Positions 7,197-10,155 of a stretch of 10,155 bases of DNA are shown here, one piece after another (position 1 is the first letter of the stretch; the number at the start of each line of letters is the position of its first letter). Origin of the DNA: an uncultured Lachnospiraceae bacterium (GTDB lineage: Bacteria > Bacillota > Clostridia > Lachnospirales > Lachnospiraceae); NCBI GenBank assembly GCA_947591115.1, contig CANQCX010000053.1, forward strand, positions 1 through 10,155, given 5' to 3'. Position numbers and translations under genes: made by a program. The notes under the pieces were generated by a model, which was given only the letters and a program-made list of their open reading frames with translations, searched no databases and had not been told where the DNA came from.

Positions 7197-8285
7197 TTAC
7201 GCCCTATCATATTTTTCACACTGGCTGCGGATCCATTCCTCATTTTCAAAATAATCGATTTTCATCGCGCGCTTTACCTCAGCCAATGTCCGCGCCGCTT
7301 CTTCCCTCGCGATCTCGCTTCCTTTGCGCAGGATCTCATATACCGCCGGAATATCTTTTTCGTATTCGGCGCGTTTCTTCCGGATCGGCGCAAGCTCCTC
7401 CTGAAGAACCTGATTCAAAAACTTCTTGATCTTCACGTCGCCCAAGCCTCCGCGCTGATAATGCGCCTTCAGCTCGTCAAGTCCCTGATATTCCGGAAGA
7501 TACTCCGCAAAATGCTCCGGTTTACTGAACGCATCCAGATAAGTAAAAACGCAGTTTCCTTCCAGATGCCCCGGATCGGAAATCCGCAGATGCTGCGGAT
7601 CCGTATACATACTCATGATCTTCTGCTTTACCTCCTCCTCCGGATCTGCGAGATAAATGCAGTTGCCAAGCGATTTGCTCATTTTCTGCTTTCCGTCCGT
7701 TCCAGGCAGCCGCAGACACGCTTCATTCTCCGGAAGCAGCACCTCCGGCTCCACAAGCGTTTCTCCGTAAATCGAATTAAACTTACGGACAATTTCTCTG
7801 GTCTGCTCGATCATCGGCAGCTGATCCTCCCCGACCGGTACCGTCGTAGCCTTAAACGCGGTAATGTCCGCCGCCTGACTGATCGGATAGGTAAAAAAAC
7901 CAACCGGAATGCTCGCCTCGAAATTCCGCTGCTGGATCTCGCTCTTTACCGTCGGATTTCTCTGCAGACGGGAAACCGTTACCAGATTGGAATAGAAAAA
8001 CGTCAGCTCCGTCAATTCCGGAATCTGCGACTGTATCAGCAGATTGGACTTTGCCGGATCCAGTCCGCAGGACAAATAATCCAGCGCTACTTCTATGATA
8101 TTCTCCCGCACCTTCTGCGGATTCTCAAAATTATCGGTCAATGCCTGCGCATCCGCGATCATAATAAAAATTTTTGCAAACGTTCCGGAATTCTGCAATT
8201 CCACACGACGCCGGATAGAACCTGCATAATGCCCTACATGCAGTCTTCCGGTCGGCCGGTCTCCGGTCAGTATAATCTTATCCAT
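7197..8285 (-). CDS. trpS: Tryptophanyl-tRNA synthetase
   Basis: A class Ic aminoacyl-tRNA synthetase of 362 residues that charges tRNA-Trp with tryptophan in the cytoplasm, acting as a dimer. The start IILTGDRPTGRLHVGHY contains the HIGH-type signature HVGH (16-19). GEDQ (152-155) belongs to the active site. KQKMSKSLGN contains the KMSKS loop (201-205). The block YTDPQHLRISDPG, followed by LEGN, marks the Streptococcus/Clostridium-like branch of TrpRS. The frame opens ten codons earlier, but the ATG at 8285-8283 has GGGAGG seven bases upstream and gives the canonical N terminus. It has its own strong promoter overlapping the end of the glycosylase gene. The inferred leader of about 38 bases is too short for a T-box, the usual regulator of trpS in many Firmicutes. 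Confidence 0.97.
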   Translation of the reverse strand: MDKIILTGDRPTGRLHVGHYAGSIRRRVELQNSGTFAKIFIMIADAQALTDNFENPQKVRENIIEVALDYLSCGLDPAKSNLLIQSQIPELTELTFFYSNLVTVSRLQRNPTVKSEIQQRNFEASIPVGFFTYPISQAADITAFKATTVPVGEDQLPMIEQTREIVRKFNSIYGETLVEPEVLLPENEACLRLPGTDGKQKMSKSLGNCIYLADPEEEVKQKIMSMYTDPQHLRISDPGHLEGNCVFTYLDAFSKPEHFAEYLPEYQGLDELKAHYQRGGLGDVKIKKFLNQVLQEELAPIRKKRAEYEKDIPAVYEILRKGSEIAREEAARTLAEVKRAMKIDYFENEEWIRSQCEKYDRA

Positions 8286-8292
8286 TATGCTT

Positions 8293-8298
8293 CCTCCC
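8293..8298 (-). promoter_or_regulatory. Ribosome binding site that sets the trpS start
   Basis: GGGAGG on the minus strand is seven bases before the ATG at 8285-8283. It rules in MDKIILTG as N terminus over ATGs further upstream in frame. Confidence 0.85.
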
Positions 8299-8330
8299 AT
8301 ACTGCCATCCATCATCGGATTTCTTCTTTG

Positions 8331-8359
8331 ATTCTATTAAATAGTGGAAATGATGTCAA
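8331..8359 (-). promoter_or_regulatory. Sigma-A promoter of trpS
   Basis: A consensus -35 TTGACA (8359-8354) and a -10 TAGAAT (8336-8331, one mismatch) are separated by exactly 17 bases. Transcription would begin near 8324. The TGA stop of the glycosylase gene lies inside the -35 box. This may drive trpS and the genes below it. Confidence 0.8.
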
Positions 8360-8850
8360 CCGTTTTTACACAGCGGCAAAGCGATCCGGCTCCATTCCTC
8401 CTGCAGCCGCTCCAGCGAATACGCCGCGTTTGCGGGACTTGTGGACGGCAGCTTGACAATAGGACGCTTCAGGTGCGGATATGTATATTTCATATAAAGC
8501 TCGTACGCCTTTGTCCCGTTCGCGTAAATTTCCCGAATATCCGCTTTTTCCAGAATGCAGGACAGATCGTTGGGGACAACATTGCGTATGCTTGCGTCCG
8601 AAGAACCTTTGATCTCACAGGAGGCGATCACATCCCACAGCGCAACGCCGCAGGAAAGCAGCATCGCTTTCTTTTCCTCTATGGTTTCCGGAACCGGATG
8701 GCCGAACATCGCCGCCGTAACCTTCCAGAAACGATTCTGCCTGTGTCCGTAAAAAAACTGCTGCTCTCTGGATTTTACCGACGGAAAAGTACCGAGGATC
8801 AATATCTTCGCTTCCTCATTATATACCGGCGGAATGGTATGCTCTATCAT
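8356..8850 (-). CDS. DNA-deoxyinosine (hypoxanthine) glycosylase, uracil-DNA glycosylase superfamily
   Basis: A 164-residue single-domain base-excision repair enzyme of the UDG superfamily. It most resembles the hypoxanthine-DNA glycosylase group (family 6), which removes deaminated adenine (hypoxanthine) from DNA. Motif 1 is LGTFPSVKSRE (19-29), followed by FFYGHRQNRFW (32-42). The Asn at 39 in that stretch lies where, as I recall, a catalytically important Asn is found in characterised HDG proteins. GVALWDV (68-74) is the next conserved block, and LPSTSPAN (133-140) is the second active-site motif of the superfamily. The length is usual for the group. A single-stranded uracil activity cannot be excluded. 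The ATG at 8850-8848 has AAGGA ten bases upstream. No terminator follows, so messages probably run into trpS. Confidence 0.88.
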   Translation of the reverse strand: MIEHTIPPVYNEEAKILILGTFPSVKSREQQFFYGHRQNRFWKVTAAMFGHPVPETIEEKKAMLLSCGVALWDVIASCEIKGSSDASIRNVVPNDLSCILEKADIREIYANGTKAYELYMKYTYPHLKRPIVKLPSTSPANAAYSLERLQEEWSRIALPLCKNG

Positions 8851-8885
8851 CTGCGCTGCTTCCTTTTCTTCTTTTACTGTGTATT

Positions 8886-8913
8886 ATTATACGTCTCGTT
8901 TGTTTAAAGTCAA
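8886..8913 (-). promoter_or_regulatory. Sigma-A promoter of the DNA glycosylase gene
   Basis: The -35 TTGACT (8913-8908) and a perfect -10 TATAAT (8891-8886) are separated by 16 bases. Transcription would start near 8879, giving a leader of about 29 bases. One of the TTTGTTTAA copies lies in the spacer region. Confidence 0.8.
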
Positions 8914-8985
8914 TTATGACATATTACAAAATAATTTCAATTTGTTTAATTTTTCCATATTTCCAAACAAATGTTTCATTTACGC

Positions 8986-9014
8986 TTGATTGTTCCCAAA
9001 ACTTCATGTAATAT
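8986..9014 (+). promoter_or_regulatory. Probable promoter of the transglutaminase-like gene
   Basis: TTGATT (8986-8991) and TAATAT (9009-9014) are separated by 17 bases and lie about 33 bases before the start codon. The -10 matches the consensus at four of six positions, so this is a moderate call. Confidence 0.5.
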
Positions 9015-9046
9015 ATACAAAAATCACAAAAATAGGGGAGATTTTT

Positions 9047-10096
9047 ATGAGAGGAAAAAAACAAATTGCATGTTTACTGTCATTGCTTTTCATCGTATCT
9101 GCAATAACAGTCATTCCAAAACTTTCGGCTTCCGGACAAGCCGGTGCTGCGGATGATCCGTCTGCGCATTACTTTTACGATCAGCTTCCGGAAGCGGCCA
9201 AGCCGTTTTACTCCGCTATGGAGCAAATGAATCAGAAAGGCATTTTCAAAACCGGAACAGACTCTTATGAACTGACCGGAAAAAACAATCTGATCTCTCA
9301 GGAGACCGCAGCGGCTTACATGGGCGGAAACGGCAATATCCTAGCGTTATACGGCGCTGCAAGAGATGCTTTCTATATGGATCATCCGGATATTTTCTAT
9401 GTGGATTTTTCCAATCTTACCGTTCGGGTTACTTCGGACAAAAACAGCAAGTACCATGTAACTTTGGGCGCGGGACGTACCCAAAACTACTATACCAAAG
9501 GATTTTCCAATCAGGATGATGTAGAAAGCGCGCTCAAAGAATTTAACGCAGTCGTTGAACAGCTTGTAGCGGAGGCTTCCGCGCTTACGGACGAAGAAGG
9601 AAAATACCGCACTGCCGAACAGGTCAAATATGTCCACGACTACCTCACACAGCATACCTCCTACCGTCTGGAAAACGAATGCACCAAAGGCAACGAGGGA
9701 TTTATCCGCACCGCTTACGGTTCGCTGGTTCGGCACGAAGGCGTATGCGAGGCTTACACCCGCGCCATGAAAACCGTTCTTGACCGCATGAATATCCCAT
9801 GCATTATGGTTCAGGGCACATACCAGCACAGTGAGGATGTTTTCGAACTGCATATCTGGAATTATGTAAAAATCGACGGACAATGGTATGTCGTAGACGC
9901 TACGATGGACGATCCGATCAGCAAAAACCCTTCCGCTTCCGGAATCGACGGATACGAATCAACGGAATACCTGCTGGCCGGCGAAACAAAAATGAACGAA
10001 CACCATATGCCGAGCGGAGTTCTTTCCGAAGCAAAATACGAATTCCGCTACCCGCTCCTGTCCTATGATGATTTCGGAGAATCTTTCCAAAGTTAG
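9047..10096 (+). CDS. Secreted transglutaminase-like (papain-fold) protein
   Basis: A 349-residue exported protein. A signal peptide runs from MRGKKQIACLLSLLFIV, with cleavage likely near residues 28-34. A helical region follows (about 40-210), then a transglutaminase-like core. Catalytic residues are recognisable: C234 in HEGVCEAYTRAM, H269 in ELHIWNYVKIDGQWY, and D284 in VVDATMDDP. Such bacterial domains act as cysteine peptidases or amidases, or crosslinkers, at the surface; substrate unknown. The usual Trp in the DxTWDD motif is Met here. I see no sortase signal, lipobox, wall-binding repeat or C-terminal membrane helix, so the protein may be released or held only by an uncleaved signal. 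The ATG at 9047 has AGGGGAG seven bases upstream; a longer frame from 8990 would overlap the promoter and lacks such a site. It is the only plus-strand gene, transcribed away from the repair gene. Confidence 0.88.
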   Translation: MRGKKQIACLLSLLFIVSAITVIPKLSASGQAGAADDPSAHYFYDQLPEAAKPFYSAMEQMNQKGIFKTGTDSYELTGKNNLISQETAAAYMGGNGNILALYGAARDAFYMDHPDIFYVDFSNLTVRVTSDKNSKYHVTLGAGRTQNYYTKGFSNQDDVESALKEFNAVVEQLVAEASALTDEEGKYRTAEQVKYVHDYLTQHTSYRLENECTKGNEGFIRTAYGSLVRHEGVCEAYTRAMKTVLDRMNIPCIMVQGTYQHSEDVFELHIWNYVKIDGQWYVVDATMDDPISKNPSASGIDGYESTEYLLAGETKMNEHHMPSGVLSEAKYEFRYPLLSYDDFGESFQS

Positions 10097-10108
10097 TTGA
10101 AATATAGC

Positions 10109-10137
10109 TTTTCTTTAATGGAAAAATGTGGTATCAT
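10109..10137 (+). promoter_or_regulatory. Possible extended -10 promoter reading out of the window
   Basis: TGGTATCAT (10129-10137) fits an extended -10, TG-n-TATCAT. The -35 region (TTTTCT, 10109-10114, 17-base spacer) is poor. It would serve a plus-strand gene beyond base 10155. No clear terminator follows the transglutaminase gene in the remaining bases. Confidence 0.35.
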
Positions 10138-10155
10138 AAATACAGTGTTTCATAC

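Larger units (their letters stand above)
8851..9046. other. AT-rich divergent intergenic region
   Basis: This 196-base region lies between the leftward glycosylase gene and the rightward transglutaminase-like gene. It is clearly richer in A and T than the flanking genes. It holds a promoter for each direction, two direct copies of TTTGTTTAA (8899-8907 and 8941-8949) and an inverted AAACAAA (8965-8971). The second direct copy and the inverted one form an 8-bp inverted repeat. I see no small gene or RNA in it. Confidence 0.6.

Noticed and set aside
7056..8456. A 466-codon open frame on the plus strand
   Set aside because: It is antisense to trpS over almost its whole length, is rich in Arg, Leu and Ile without domain motifs, and has no ribosome site. 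trpS on the other strand is certain.
8344..8907. A 187-codon plus-strand open frame over the glycosylase gene
   Set aside because: It mirrors the glycosylase gene and its promoter, with no recognisable motif. The minus-strand product has clear family motifs.
9347..9883. A 178-codon minus-strand open frame inside the transglutaminase-like gene
   Set aside because: Its sequence is an antisense shadow. The plus-strand frame carries the signal peptide, the Cys-His-Asp triad and a good ribosome site.
10104..10128. Possible terminator after the transglutaminase-like gene
   Set aside because: Only a 5-bp A/T-type stem (TTTTC with GAAAA) can form, with no GC core and no T-tract after it.

Overview
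This window looks like chromosomal DNA of a Gram-positive Clostridia member, most likely Lachnospiraceae. The reasons are strong Shine-Dalgarno sites, sigma-A-type promoters, lipoprotein signals, and families common in gut Firmicutes (DHHW proteins, DUF4358, DUF3737, a CorA-like transporter, a hypoxanthine/uracil-type DNA glycosylase). The assignment is by family recognition, not by a search. I see no rRNA, tRNA, CRISPR array, transposase or phage gene.

Layout. Nine of the ten genes lie on the minus strand, tightly packed, and are read from about 8.9 kb down to base 1: DNA glycosylase (8356-8850), trpS (7197-8285), DUF4358 lipoprotein (6711-7172), MBOAT acyltransferase (5245-6669), DHHW protein 1 (4068-5222), DHHW lipoprotein 2 (2932-4047), CorA-like Mg/divalent-metal transporter (1916-2857), DUF3737 beta-helix protein (1030-1890) and a MalY/PatB-type PLP enzyme cut by the window edge (1-1028). 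Good promoters precede the glycosylase and trpS. I found no convincing promoter further down, so much of the run may be cotranscribed. A GC-rich hairpin between the DUF4358 gene and the MBOAT gene may reduce read-through. The tenth gene, on the plus strand (9047-10096), is divergent and encodes a secreted transglutaminase-like protein. Another possible plus-strand promoter sits at the right edge.

How the genes may work together. The core is a probable cell-surface O-acylation cassette. The MBOAT protein (AlgI/DltB type) would move an acyl group across the membrane. Two extracytoplasmic DHHW proteins, related to the AlgX/AlgJ SGNH-like acetyltransferases, would place it on a wall or capsular glycan. 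The upstream DUF4358 lipoprotein sits in the same run and may be an accessory. One DHHW protein has an N-terminal membrane anchor; the other is a lipoprotein with an acidic tether. DUF3737 and the MalY-like enzyme are separated by one base and are probably translationally coupled. trpS, the glycosylase and corA look like housekeeping neighbours.
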